Below are positions 7,874 to 15,914 of a stretch of DNA of 64,000 bases, in pieces. The number at the start of each line of letters is the position of its first letter. The stretch's first letter is position 1. The translations under genes were made by a program, and so were the position numbers. This DNA comes from DAOSXA01 sp964526835 (GTDB lineage Bacteria; Zixibacteria; MSB-5A5; GN15; FEB-12), in contig CAZGMK010000006.1 of NCBI GenBank assembly GCA_964526835.1, positions 1-64,000 on the forward strand. Reading direction: 5' to 3'. Below the pieces are notes generated by a model that saw only the letters and a program-made list of their open reading frames with translations, was not told the origin of the DNA and did not search any database.

Positions 7874-7903
7874 CTGACAGGCAGATCTGTCGCAGACTAT
7901 ATT
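7874..7903 (+). promoter_or_regulatory. Promoter of the SGNH hydrolase, leaderless geometry
   Basis: CTGACA (7874-7879), an 18-base spacer and TATATT (7898-7903). The six bases CACGCC then lead straight into the ATG at 7910. There is no Shine-Dalgarno before the ATG. Confidence 0.5.
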
Positions 7904-7909
7904 CACGCC

Positions 7910-8947
7910 ATGGCGGTTTCTCGACAATCCACGGCCTTCAGGCTGGTCTCGTCGCTCTTGGTGGCCCTGGTCGTACTCGGCAGTATCGAGATCGGCCTGC
8001 GCCTGGTGAATCTGGATACGCATTTCCAGAACCGCTTTTTCGTACTCAATCGGGCGATGGACTATCCCGAGGTCTTTGCGCGCGATTCCGGGTTGTTCTG
8101 GCGGCTGCGCCCCGGCCAGACAATCACATCCCGGTTCTTTGAGGGCCACACCTATCGAATCAACAGCCTTGGGCTCAGGGGCGAGCCGATCGCTGAAACG
8201 CCCACGCGCCCGCGAATCTTGTTGCTCGGCAATTCGTGCATGTTCGGTTGGGGTGTCGCGGATTCACAGACAGTCGCCGGACACATGGAACAACAGCTCA
8301 ATGGCGGATTCGAGGCGATCAACGCAGGTGTACCCGGGTACTCATCGCTGCAGGGGCGACGGTTGTTCGAAACCCGCCTGGCGGATCTGCAGTCGCGAAT
8401 CGTCGCGATGATGTTCGGCTGGAACGATCAATGGGCGGCCGCAGAACAGATCCCCGACAAAGACCAGCAGTTCGCGGCCCAGTGGGTGCTGGAGATTCAG
8501 AATACTCTGGCACGGCTGCACACCTACCGCGTAATGAAGAAGCTGCTGCTGCGTGCGGTGGAGCCGTCGATGGACTCCCTGTTCGATCGAACCGCCCCCG
8601 TGCGTCGGGTCGATCCGAAGACATTCGGGGACAACCTTCTGGCCATCGGCTACATGGCCGAGACAATGGGTGCGACGCCGATTCTGATAACCGAACCTCA
8701 GCCCTCGAACCCGGCTTACGGTGAGGTCGTGGCAAACCATCCCGCGGTGCGCTACCATGAGCGGTACAACCAGGTTGTCCGGGAGTTGGCCGGGGAGACC
8801 GGCTGGCCGCTGGTTGACGCTGCGGCCGAGTTCAACCGTCGCGACGGCCTGTACGACAATCCGCGCAGGGACTACATCCACTTCAACGCCCGCGGACATC
8901 AGCTCATTGCTGAGCTACTGGCTGAGAAGATAGCGGCCATTGACTAG
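7910..8947 (+). CDS. SGNH/GDSL hydrolase family protein
   Basis: A 345-residue protein with one N-terminal membrane helix (about residues 10-30), so anchored with its catalytic domain outside the cytoplasm. The SGNH blocks are all visible. LLLGNSCMFGWG (nucleophile S109, in GNS rather than GDS) is block I, INAGVPGYSS (G140) is block II, FGWND (N172) is block III, and DYIHFNARGH near the C-terminus supplies the D-x-x-H pair of block V. Such enzymes act as esterases or acyltransferases on acylated glycans or lipids. The pairing with DUF5989 just upstream suggests a surface-glycan substrate; that is inference. Its stop shares the palindrome CTAG (8944-8947) with the convergent aminotransferase stop. 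Confidence 0.85.
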   Translation: MAVSRQSTAFRLVSSLLVALVVLGSIEIGLRLVNLDTHFQNRFFVLNRAMDYPEVFARDSGLFWRLRPGQTITSRFFEGHTYRINSLGLRGEPIAETPTRPRILLLGNSCMFGWGVADSQTVAGHMEQQLNGGFEAINAGVPGYSSLQGRRLFETRLADLQSRIVAMMFGWNDQWAAAEQIPDKDQQFAAQWVLEIQNTLARLHTYRVMKKLLLRAVEPSMDSLFDRTAPVRRVDPKTFGDNLLAIGYMAETMGATPILITEPQPSNPAYGEVVANHPAVRYHERYNQVVRELAGETGWPLVDAAAEFNRRDGLYDNPRRDYIHFNARGHQLIAELLAEKIAAID

Positions 8948-10101
8948 CTGCGCCGACGGTGCTCCTCCAACACTTCGATTAACCGGTCGATGTCGGTCTC
9001 GTTGTTGAACAGGTGCGCCGCCACGCGAATCGAGCCCTCGCGCTGGGAGAGGATGATCCCCGCCTTGATTATTCGTCCATGCAACTCCTTGACATCCTCG
9101 CAGGTGAAAGTAAAAATCGACGAGCGGTGTTCGCGGCTAAGGTCGCACGTAATACGGTAGTGATCAGTATCCTTCACATAACGGGCCAGACGATCTATCA
9201 GGCCGCAGTTGTGTTTCTGGATGCTCGCGACGCCCAGGTCGGTGAAGATATCGACCGCCGCCTTCATCCCGAAGAGGTTGGTGACCACGAAGTAACCGAG
9301 TTCGAAGCGGCGTGCTGAGTCATACCAGGGCAGGTCGAATTTGAAGAGGTTTGTGAAGTCCATTCTCCAGTCGACACCAAGCCAGCTGGCGACGGCCGGT
9401 TGCATGATTTCGCGCATCTCCGGCGACAGATAGAAGAAGCCGCTACCCTGCGGGGCCAGCATCCACTTTTGGCAGCCGGAAGTGAAGATATCGATGCCCC
9501 ATCGACGCACATCGATCGGCTCGACCCCCATCCCCTGGATACCGTCAAGCACCAGCCACAAGCTGTGGCGACGGCAAAACCTGGTGAGCTCGGACAGGTC
9601 GAGCTTGTAGCCGTTGAAGAACTGCACCCAGGAGATCGCGATCACCCGTGTCCGTTTGGTGACCGCCTCGTCCAGCAACGCAAAATCGCATCGACGGTCG
9701 TTACTCGGTACGATTTTGATCCTGTATCCGCGCACCTCCGCGGCCGCCTTGAATGTGTAGACCAGGGCCGGAAACTCGATGTCGACCAGCAGGACTTCAT
9801 CCCCTTCCTTAAGCGGCAGTCCGAACGCGGCCAGGTTGATTCCGAATGAAGTATTGAAGCCCAGCCCGATGTCCGCCCTGGTTGCCCCGATGAGTTTGGC
9901 GTAGGTTCCGCGGAGTGTCTCGGCTGTGGACATGGCCTGGCCGGTGTCATCACGGTCGGCGGCCACCCGCAGATCGAGATTGTCCTTGATGGCGTCACGA
10001 ACGGTAGTCGCGAATGGCCCATAGGAGGCCGAGTTGAAATACACCGTCTTCTCAGTGTGCGGGAAGAGGCTCCGGGCGCGGACAAATTTGTCGTGGCTCA
10101 T
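8944..10101 (-). CDS. Class V PLP-dependent aminotransferase
   Basis: A 385-residue fold-type I pyridoxal-phosphate enzyme of the aminotransferase class V / cysteine desulfurase-like group. The PLP-binding Asp is D186 (LVLDGIQGMG) and the Schiff-base lysine K212 (SGCQKWMLAPQGSGFFY). GFNTSFGIN (about 81-89) forms the phosphate-binding turn. There is no obvious mobile cysteine loop of the NifS/SufS kind, so it is more likely an isopenicillin epimerase-, EgtE- or kynureninase-like lyase or transaminase than an Fe-S sulfur donor. Start: ATG 10101 with AGGA a few bases upstream, 7 bases after the stop of the small membrane protein. It is the third gene of a minus-strand operon. The substrate is unknown. 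Confidence 0.8.
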   Translation of the reverse strand: MSHDKFVRARSLFPHTEKTVYFNSASYGPFATTVRDAIKDNLDLRVAADRDDTGQAMSTAETLRGTYAKLIGATRADIGLGFNTSFGINLAAFGLPLKEGDEVLLVDIEFPALVYTFKAAAEVRGYRIKIVPSNDRRCDFALLDEAVTKRTRVIAISWVQFFNGYKLDLSELTRFCRRHSLWLVLDGIQGMGVEPIDVRRWGIDIFTSGCQKWMLAPQGSGFFYLSPEMREIMQPAVASWLGVDWRMDFTNLFKFDLPWYDSARRFELGYFVVTNLFGMKAAVDIFTDLGVASIQKHNCGLIDRLARYVKDTDHYRITCDLSREHRSSIFTFTCEDVKELHGRIIKAGIILSQREGSIRVAAHLFNNETDIDRLIEVLEEHRRRS

Positions 10102-10108
10102 GATGATC

Positions 10109-10528
10109 CTATAGCGAGTAGAGATAGCCGATGACCGCCAGGCAGGCGACCAATTTCAAGAGAATGCCGAACAAGAAGAACAGCAGGTAATTCATAGGCA
10201 GCTTCAGGCGCATCGAGAGCCCCACCACCGCAGGCATGGCGCCCAGACCAAACCCGACCAGAGCCATCGCCAGCCCGACCCGGATTCCCTCCAGCGGCAG
10301 GATTACGGCGAACACCGAATAGGCCAGGGTCGGAACGGCAACGAAGAACAGAAACTCCATGATGAAAGTCATGGTGCGCCAGGCGAAACTCATCGTCTCG
10401 GCCAGCTCGGCGCTCAGGTTTCTACGGACCTTGAGCAGTTGTCCCAATCCGATCACTATCAGCGTCGTGACAAGCAGCGCCGCGCCGCCGATGACAAAAC
10501 AATACCAGAGTAGTCCACCGGATAACAT
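10109..10528 (-). CDS. Small integral membrane protein
   Basis: A 139-residue hydrophobic protein with four predicted membrane helices (about residues 4-28, 48-70, 75-98 and 108-135) and a short basic cytoplasmic loop (KVRRNLS). I do not recognise a family. The start at 10528 is chosen because the ATG overlaps the upstream epimerase stop (TGATG); an in-frame upstream start at 10555 would add nine residues (MVPQTGMVV) and overlap the epimerase by 28 bases. It lies between an epimerase and an aminotransferase in a tight operon, so it probably serves the same small-molecule or lipid pathway. The function is unknown. Confidence 0.6.
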   Translation of the reverse strand: MLSGGLLWYCFVIGGAALLVTTLIVIGLGQLLKVRRNLSAELAETMSFAWRTMTFIMEFLFFVAVPTLAYSVFAVILPLEGIRVGLAMALVGFGLGAMPAVVGLSMRLKLPMNYLLFFLFGILLKLVACLAVIGYLYSL

Positions 10529-11520
10529 CACAACCATCCCTGTTTGCGGTACCATTGATAGGTTTCGGCGGCCCCCCGGGCAAAGGGAATCCGGGACCTG
10601 TAGCCCAATTCCTCGCGGGCGCGATCGATTGACACTTCCCAGTCGGCCAGCAGTTCATTCGCCTTCTCACGGGTCAGCATGGGCGTCCCTCCGTACAGGC
10701 GACAGATAGTCTCGCTGATCGCCGCCACCAGGCGGAACACCCCGGCCGGCAGGATGACCGGCGCCGTGCGTCGCCCGATCGCGTCAACTAACAGCGCGGT
10801 CAACTCGCGCATCGTGTAGGCCCGATCCTCGGCGATGAAGTAGATCCGCCCCGACTCGACTGGCCCGGTTGCCGCCAAAAATACGCCCTCCGCCAGATCA
10901 TCAACATGAACCAGTTGCAGAAGTCGCAACTGGTCCCCGATGGCCGGGCGCAGGTGTCGGTGCACCGCCTGGAAGAAGCTGAATATCTCCCTGTCCCCGG
11001 GACCGTAGATGCCGGGCGGACGCACCGCCACCGTCGACAGCCGGTCGGCGTACGACAGCACTACCCGCTCGCCGGCCAGCTTGGAGCGACCGTATTCGGT
11101 AAGGGGCGCCGGAGAATCATCCTCGGTGCGGGGACGGCCACGGGTCGATGGCCCGGAGGCGGCCAGCGAGGAGACATAGACAAACCGCGTCAGCCTTGAG
11201 TTATGCCGGACGATAGCCTGCAGGAGGTTCTCGGTTCCCTTCTCGTTGACTTCATAGAATGTCTCGGTGCGACGCGCCTTGACCACCCCCGCGTTGTGGA
11301 TGATCACGTTCACGTCGGCGACCATAGGGGGAAGGGTATCGGGATCGCAGACATCACCGTAGCGAAACTCAACCGCTTGATTGTCCAGGCTGGTCAGGTT
11401 TGATGTCTTTCTGACCCCGGCTGCCACCTGCCAGCCGGCCCGGAGGAACCTTCGGCACAGCCGGGCACCTACGAATCCGTTGGCGCCGGTGATCAGGACT
11501 GTCTTCCCTGCCTCTGACAT
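10528..11520 (-). CDS. NAD-dependent epimerase/dehydratase (extended SDR)
   Basis: A 330-residue extended SDR. Its motifs are TVLITGANGFVGARL near the N-terminus, the catalytic Y143-x3-K147 (EYGRSKLAGE), VYVSSLAASG with the catalytic serine, and RPPGIYGPGDREIFSFF, the usual nucleotide-sugar epimerase stretch. Sequence alone does not tell the substrate. The ATG at 11520 is preferred over a TTG 24 bases upstream because a promoter ends exactly six bases before it and the extra residues (MTPIYIAA) are not SDR-like. It is the first gene of a three-gene operon with the membrane protein and the aminotransferase. It is a paralogue, not a close copy, of the epimerase at 6481-7518. Confidence 0.8.
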   Translation of the reverse strand: MSEAGKTVLITGANGFVGARLCRRFLRAGWQVAAGVRKTSNLTSLDNQAVEFRYGDVCDPDTLPPMVADVNVIIHNAGVVKARRTETFYEVNEKGTENLLQAIVRHNSRLTRFVYVSSLAASGPSTRGRPRTEDDSPAPLTEYGRSKLAGERVVLSYADRLSTVAVRPPGIYGPGDREIFSFFQAVHRHLRPAIGDQLRLLQLVHVDDLAEGVFLAATGPVESGRIYFIAEDRAYTMRELTALLVDAIGRRTAPVILPAGVFRLVAAISETICRLYGGTPMLTREKANELLADWEVSIDRAREELGYRSRIPFARGAAETYQWYRKQGWL

Positions 11521-11526
11521 GGCCGC

Positions 11527-11555
11527 AATGTAGATTGGCGTCAAGGCCGGGACAA
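11527..11555 (-). promoter_or_regulatory. Promoter of the epimerase operon, leaderless geometry
   Basis: On the minus strand TTGTCC (11555-11550), a 17-base spacer and TACATT (11532-11527), then six bases and the ATG at 11520. No Shine-Dalgarno is seen. The same -10 to ATG distance occurs at three other genes in the window. Confidence 0.5.
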
Positions 11556-11599
11556 GTTTTCATTGCGGGGCAGGATGGACAGGGGTGAAAGATGGCCTA

Positions 11600-11616
11600 C
11601 CCGTCCTCGGGTGGGG
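11600..11616. repeat. 17-base repeat, copy B (inverted)
   Basis: CCCGTCCTCGGGTGGGG, the exact reverse complement of 968-984. Confidence 0.65.
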
Positions 11617-11654
11617 TCTTTCCCGTTCACAACCAAATCCACCCTCACCCCCGG

Positions 11655-11677
11655 CCCCTCTCCCACAGGGAGAGGGG
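11655..11677. repeat. Palindromic intergenic repeat (CCCCTCTCCC type)
   Basis: A perfect 10-base inverted repeat, CCCCTCTCCC-aca-GGGAGAGGGG, preceded by CACCCCCGG. This is a very widespread intergenic palindrome; translated it yields the well-known spurious SPPAPLPQGEG peptide. Confidence 0.7.
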
Positions 11678-11861
11678 AGCAAGAGGCGGCTTGATCGAAC
11701 GCCCTTACCAACGTCCTTCACTCCGACAAGATGGCAGAAGAGAGCTGGTGCACGAGGATATACACGAACTGCGAACCAGTTTGTAGTGCGCCCGTAAGGG
11801 CGTCTGAAGGAAGCATCCCGCCGCGGGAGAAGCGGGACGAGAAAACAGATATGTAATCAGT

Positions 11862-11891
11862 CAGGCCCAAACAGATTTGAGCCCGGCACCC
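11862..11891. repeat. Dispersed hairpin repeat, copy B
   Basis: CAGGCCCAAAC, a short loop, then TTTGAGCCCGGCACCC: the same arms and tail as the copy at 1257-1288, with small differences in the loop. Confidence 0.6.
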
Positions 11892-11942
11892 GTCGACAAG
11901 GGACCTCCCGATGGGCATTCCTGCCCTTTTGCAATAAGCGAC

Positions 11943-11970
11943 AACGCCCCGCCGGGGCAGGCGGGGCGTT
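11943..11970 (-). terminator. Hairpin downstream of the pilin gene
   Basis: A perfect 11-base stem AACGCCCCGCC / GGCGGGGCGTT with a 6-base loop, 50 bases beyond the pilin stop. The stem is very stable, but only a weak T-rich tail follows on the minus strand, so termination efficiency is uncertain. Confidence 0.5.
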
Positions 11971-12020
11971 TCGGAACTCTTGCGAGCAACAGTCGAGTTT
12001 GGGGAGGGAAACCTCAGTTG

Positions 12021-12422
12021 TTAACTGCAGGCACCCTCTGAGATAACACCGGTCTCATCGATGTTGTACAAGACCGTGTTGTCGATGTCGGCATCGCTGC
12101 TGTTACCGGTGGCCTGGGCGCAGAAGCCCGTGGCATCACCTGATTCGATCGTGTAGTCGAACTTCGCGTTCTGTGGATGGTCGAAGCCGAAACCGTTCGC
12201 GTCGATATCGTCGCAGTAGCTCGCCGTAGCGGAGCCCTGCTTATAGGCGCGCTGCAGAGTGTAAATCTGCTTCAGGACCGACTGGGCCTCGGATTTCTTG
12301 GCCTTCAGGGTAGCCTGCATGAACCGCGGGATGGCCAGGGCGGCCAGGATACCGATAATGACGACCACGATCATCAACTCGATAAGGGTGAAACCCTTGC
12401 GATTGTGAAAGCGTGAAAACAT
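12021..12422 (-). CDS. Type IV pilin / pseudopilin-like protein
   Basis: A 133-residue prepilin. It has a short basic leader (MFSRFHNRK), the prepilin peptidase site G-FTLIEL with Glu at mature position 5, and a hydrophobic helix (MIVVVIIGILAALAI). A helical stretch then leads to a small globular C-terminal part rich in Asp/Asn with Cys pairs (SYCDDIDANG, GFCAQ, GACS) that could form the D-loop disulfide. The length fits a GspG/PilA-like subunit. ATG 12422 is chosen because AGGAGG sits seven bases upstream; an upstream in-frame start would put 12 extra residues before the leader. A strong sigma-54 promoter precedes it and an NtrC-type regulator gene lies next upstream, as in PilR-pilA pairs. 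Confidence 0.85.
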   Translation of the reverse strand: MFSRFHNRKGFTLIELMIVVVIIGILAALAIPRFMQATLKAKKSEAQSVLKQIYTLQRAYKQGSATASYCDDIDANGFGFDHPQNAKFDYTIESGDATGFCAQATGNSSDADIDNTVLYNIDETGVISEGACS

Positions 12423-12496
12423 CTGTGAACCTCCTACGGGTTTTGATTTAGGTTCCAAGGTTGCCTTGTTGGCATTCCATTCGGCAATACTCTACC

Positions 12497-12511
12497 GCAA
12501 TTCGGCTGCCA
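12497..12511 (-). promoter_or_regulatory. Sigma-54 promoter of the pilin gene
   Basis: On the minus strand TGGCAGCCGAATTGC gives GG (-24) and GC (-12) separated by exactly ten bases, with TGGCA and TTGC both matching the sigma-54 consensus. Predicted transcription start is near 12485, giving a leader of about 60 bases with the AGGAGG site. The rest of 12423-12719 has room for activator sites but no gene. Confidence 0.7.
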
Positions 12512-12719
12512 TCCGGCGGGTCCAAAAACGAACAGACATCGACGCTTGTAAGCTGTTGCTATGACCCGCCTAGTTCGCGACAGGGCATGAGTGTAGCCGC
12601 CTGCCCACAGAGTATGGGCGGATTCCCGCGGCTCAGGCGGCCGCATATCGCTATGGCGATTTGCAATATGCAAGACCGAAAACGGGTTGAGGAAATGATC
12701 GGCCGGGTGATTGCTCACT

Positions 12720-14147
12720 TCAGACCGGCTCCTTCGAGGACGGGCTCTTCGGCGCCGAATCCACCGGCGGAATCATGTCCTTGAGATTGTATCGCTCCAG
12801 CTTGCGGTAAAGAGTCGAGGCGTCGATACCGAGAATCCGGGCTGCCTCGGATTTCTTGCCCTGTGTCTGAGCCATTACCCAGTGGATGTAAGCCTTCTCA
12901 ATGGACTGCAGAGTGGGAGTATCCGGCTCCCTGGGCTGAACAGGACCGGAGGAGGTCCGCGAGTCGCCCTCCAGTCGCTCAGCGAAATCAGCGGGTGTCA
13001 GGGCCTGTCCGCGGTTGAGCAGGACAGCTCGTTCGATCGTATTCTCCAGCTCACGGACATTGCCGGGCCAGCAGTATTCGGTCAGCATCTGCATCGCCTC
13101 GCCGGATACATGTTTCTCTTCGACGCCGGCCTTGCCGCAATACAGTTTCACGAAGTGATCGACCAACAGGGGGATATCATCACGCCTTTCTCGAAGGGGT
13201 GGGATAAGCAGTGGAATTACATTGAGACGATAGAACAGGTCCGCCCGGAAGCGCCCGGTACTTACGTCCTTTTCCAGGTCGGAGTTGGTGGCGGCGATGA
13301 GGCGAACATCGACTTCCGCAGGCTTGGTATCGCCGACGGGCGTCACCATGTGGTCTTCGATCACCCGGAGCAGCTTGACCTGGATAGCCAGAGAAGTATT
13401 ACCGACTTCATCGAGAAACAGCGTGCCGCCGTCGGCGGCCTGGAACAGACCTTCCTTATCCTTAACCGCCCCGGTGAAGGCGCCCTTCCGGTGTCCGAAC
13501 AGCTCCGACTCCAACAGATTCTCCGGTATCGCTGCGCAGTTGATCGTAATGAACGGACCGGGGCTCCGCGGCGAAGCATGGTGGATGGCGCGGGCGATCA
13601 GATCCTTGCCGGTACCGGACTCACCTCGAATGAGAGCGGTGGAATCCGACCCGGCCACCCGGCGGGCCAATTTGCGAAGTTTCAGTACCGATTCCGAGCG
13701 TCCAATGAAGTTGTCGAAGGAGTTGTCCTGTTGAAGCTGCTGCCTGAGATTCTTGTTCTCCCGAACCAGGCGCTTGCGGTCGATGATCTTGCCGATGGTC
13801 AACTTGATTTCATCTACCTTGAAGGGCTTGGTGATATAGTCGGCCGCCCCCTGCTTCATGGCCTCTATGGCGCTGTCGACGGAGGCGTAGGCGGTCATGA
13901 CAATCAGGTCCTGTTCAGCCTTGAACGACCGGATCTCCCGCAGCACTTCTATTCCGCTCATTTCCGGCATATTCAGATCGGCGATGACCAGGTCGAAATT
14001 CTCTCGGCGCAGCCGCTCGACAGCATCGGGCGCAGACTCGGTGGTCTCGACCCGGTACCCCACCTTGGTCAGCATGATCTCCATGAAGTTGCACATCGAC
14101 TGCTCGTCGTCGACAACCAGTATGCGTGCACTGCTCGAAGCCGCCAT
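12720..14147 (-). CDS. Sigma-54-dependent response regulator (NtrC/PilR type)
   Basis: A 475-residue regulator. Residues 8-120 are a receiver domain (acidic pair in VVDDE, phospho-acceptor D57, late lysine in ITKPF). The middle is an AAA+ activator domain with Walker A GESGTGKD, the sigma-54 contact loop GAFTGA and the Walker B region GGTLFLDEVG. The end is a Fis-type helix-turn-helix (SEAARILGIDASTLYRKL). ATG 14147 is chosen for its AGGAG site; the frame extends 21 residues further up without a domain. It reads towards the pilin gene, whose sigma-54 promoter is its most likely target. No PilS-like kinase is adjacent, so the kinase must be elsewhere or among the kinases at 54950-58451. Confidence 0.9.
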   Translation of the reverse strand: MAASSSARILVVDDEQSMCNFMEIMLTKVGYRVETTESAPDAVERLRRENFDLVIADLNMPEMSGIEVLREIRSFKAEQDLIVMTAYASVDSAIEAMKQGAADYITKPFKVDEIKLTIGKIIDRKRLVRENKNLRQQLQQDNSFDNFIGRSESVLKLRKLARRVAGSDSTALIRGESGTGKDLIARAIHHASPRSPGPFITINCAAIPENLLESELFGHRKGAFTGAVKDKEGLFQAADGGTLFLDEVGNTSLAIQVKLLRVIEDHMVTPVGDTKPAEVDVRLIAATNSDLEKDVSTGRFRADLFYRLNVIPLLIPPLRERRDDIPLLVDHFVKLYCGKAGVEEKHVSGEAMQMLTEYCWPGNVRELENTIERAVLLNRGQALTPADFAERLEGDSRTSSGPVQPREPDTPTLQSIEKAYIHWVMAQTQGKKSEAARILGIDASTLYRKLERYNLKDMIPPVDSAPKSPSSKEPV

Positions 14148-14256
14148 TGAATCTCCTGCGAAGCCGGGTAGAACCTTGCTGACACTATAGTTTTTCGGCA
14201 CAGCAGACATGGGTCTGCAGAGGCCGCCCGGAATATGGTCAGAGCTTAAACAGCAA

Positions 14257-14284
14257 TTGACGACGGTCTCCGGGCGGATATATT
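14257..14284 (+). promoter_or_regulatory. Promoter of the URO-D gene
   Basis: TTGACG (14257-14262), a 16-base spacer and TATATT (14279-14284). The transcript would begin near 14291, leaving a leader of about 90 bases before ATG 14382. Confidence 0.55.
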
Positions 14285-14381
14285 TGGGCCTGGAACACCG
14301 ACTATGGTTGGAACGATTGAGTATTACCCCGGTTCTATCGATTACTGTGACTCTTCACGAGATAGACTACGGGAGAACGGC

Positions 14382-15380
14382 ATGGATAGACTGAATCATA
14401 GAGACCGAATCCAGGCGATCATCGAGGGCCAGCGACCCGACCGGTTCGCCGCCTCTTTCTGGCGACATTTCTTCCATAGAGAGCACTACGCCGACGGCAC
14501 CGCCGAGGCCATGATCGATTTCCAGAAGCACTTCGACTGGGACTTTGTAAAGATCAATCCCCGGGCCGACTACCATGTTCAGGACTGGGGGGTGGAACTG
14601 CGCTACTCTCATGATGAATTCAAGAAGCATGTCAAAGTTGATTTGCCTGTCAAGGCGCCCGACGATTGGGCCCGGATCGAACCGCTCGACCTGGACAGCC
14701 CGACTCTGGCCGAACACCTGAAGGTCATCTCGCTGGTGCGCAAAGGAGTCGGGCGAGACGTGCCTATCCTGATGACCCTTTTTACTCCGCTGTCGGTGGC
14801 CGGGCGAATGGTAAAGGAGCGGCAGACGCTGGTCGATCATATTCGGCAACGCCCGGAGAGTGTTCACGAGGCCCTCGAAAACATCACCATAACCATCACC
14901 CGGTTTGCCGAGGAGGTCCGCAACGCCGGGGCCGATGGACTCTTCTACGCCACTACTCACTGGGCCTCGTCGGATATGCTGAGCTGGGAAGAGTATCAGG
15001 AATTCGGTCTCAAATACGACCTGGCCCCGGTTCAGGCGACCGGCGACGGTGCGCTCAATCTGCTGCACGTCTGCGCTTCCAATAACTACCTTGAGAAGCT
15101 GGTCAAGCAGGATTACAACTGCCGGATGCTCAACTGGGACACCAGCGACCCGACCAATATCCCCCTGGACAAGGCCGAGGAAGCTATTGCCGATATGGCG
15201 CTGGTGGGCGGGGTGGATCACACCGGCTGGCTCCAGCACAGCGAGTCTCGAGAGATCGCCAACCAGATGCAGAATTTTCGGAAGGATCATGATCCTTCAC
15301 GGGTTATCATCGGGCCGGGCTGCTCAATACCACCGGAGACACCGAACGCTAATCTCGAGGAAATACGCAAGGGACTCTAA
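14382..15380 (+). CDS. Uroporphyrinogen decarboxylase (URO-D) family protein
   Basis: A 332-residue TIM-barrel protein of the URO-D superfamily (COG0407). Family-like stretches are NHRDRIQAIIEGQRPDRFA at the start, DFVKINPRADYHVQDWG, the FTPLSVAGRM segment and the C-terminal IIGPGCSIPPETPNANLEEI. The classical HemE N-terminal substrate motif (RQAGRYLPEY type) is absent, so it is probably not the haem enzyme but one of the many paralogues that act on methylated or corrinoid-linked substrates. ATG 14382 has GGGAGA upstream; an earlier in-frame start adds 26 unlikely residues. The stop overlaps the next ATG by one base (TAATG), so it is coupled to the GAF protein. Confidence 0.8.
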   Translation: MDRLNHRDRIQAIIEGQRPDRFAASFWRHFFHREHYADGTAEAMIDFQKHFDWDFVKINPRADYHVQDWGVELRYSHDEFKKHVKVDLPVKAPDDWARIEPLDLDSPTLAEHLKVISLVRKGVGRDVPILMTLFTPLSVAGRMVKERQTLVDHIRQRPESVHEALENITITITRFAEEVRNAGADGLFYATTHWASSDMLSWEEYQEFGLKYDLAPVQATGDGALNLLHVCASNNYLEKLVKQDYNCRMLNWDTSDPTNIPLDKAEEAIADMALVGGVDHTGWLQHSESREIANQMQNFRKDHDPSRVIIGPGCSIPPETPNANLEEIRKGL

Positions 15381-15844
15381 TGGACCATGACCGCCGGCAA
15401 CTGATTGACAACATCAGGATCGCCATCGCTGGGCTCGACAGGGAGGAGGATATCCTTCGCGCCGCGGCCGAACTGATCGACGGGTTTTCCGAGGGGTACA
15501 ACTGGACCGGATTCTATATGCTGCGCGATGATCATCTCGAGGTCGGGCCTTATGTCGGGCCGAAGACCGAGCACACCAAGATCGAGTTGAATCGCGGCAT
15601 CTGCGGCGCGGCTGTCAGTTCATCCAGGACTGTCAGAGTCGATGATGTGCTCTCCGACGAGCGTTTTCTGGCCTGTTCGGCCTCCACCCGTTCGGAAATA
15701 GTCGTGCCGCTGATGGACGGGGAGAGGGTGCTCGGTGAGATTGACATCGACTCCGACCAGCCATCATTCTTCAGTCGGGACGACCAAACGATGCTGGAGG
15801 AGATAGCCGATGTGATCGTGGCACGATTGCGTCAGGTGATGTGA
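15380..15844 (+). CDS. GAF-domain protein, free methionine-(R)-sulfoxide reductase-like
   Basis: A 154-residue single GAF domain. It follows the fRMsr (MsrC/YebR) pattern: YNWTGFYML (about 40-48), RGICGAAV with C75, a D-rich linker, and LACSASTRSEIVVPL with C99 at the position of the catalytic Cys, then GEIDIDSD. Two of the three cysteines used by characterised fRMsr enzymes are present, so reduction of free methionine-R-sulfoxide is plausible though not certain. The alternative is a ligand-binding GAF protein without catalysis. It is the second gene of a two-gene operon with the URO-D family protein (one-base overlap) and is followed by a convergent methyltransferase gene. Confidence 0.75.
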   Translation: MDHDRRQLIDNIRIAIAGLDREEDILRAAAELIDGFSEGYNWTGFYMLRDDHLEVGPYVGPKTEHTKIELNRGICGAAVSSSRTVRVDDVLSDERFLACSASTRSEIVVPLMDGERVLGEIDIDSDQPSFFSRDDQTMLEEIADVIVARLRQVM

Positions 15845-15914
15845 GCGAAAGAAAGGTCATTATCTACGCCCTCTGTTGCCGGGCAGTTGCGCTGCGCGCG
15901 CAGGCCTGGTGGAT

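Larger units (their letters stand above)
11556..11942. other. Intergenic region rich in palindromic repeats
   Basis: No gene is supported. Besides the repeats listed separately there are hairpins CGCCC-gtaa-GGGCG (11789-11802) and TCCCGC...GCGGGA (11816-11837). The short frames that read PPAPLPQGEG-like peptides come from the palindrome at 11655-11677. Confidence 0.65.

Noticed and set aside
11585..11797. 70-residue frame with PPAPLPQGEG peptide
   Set aside because: This peptide is a known by-product of the CCCCTCTCCC palindrome; no ribosome site or domain.
12711..14150. 479-residue frame on the plus strand
   Set aside because: Antisense shadow of the sigma-54 regulator at 12720-14147, which has full domain structure.
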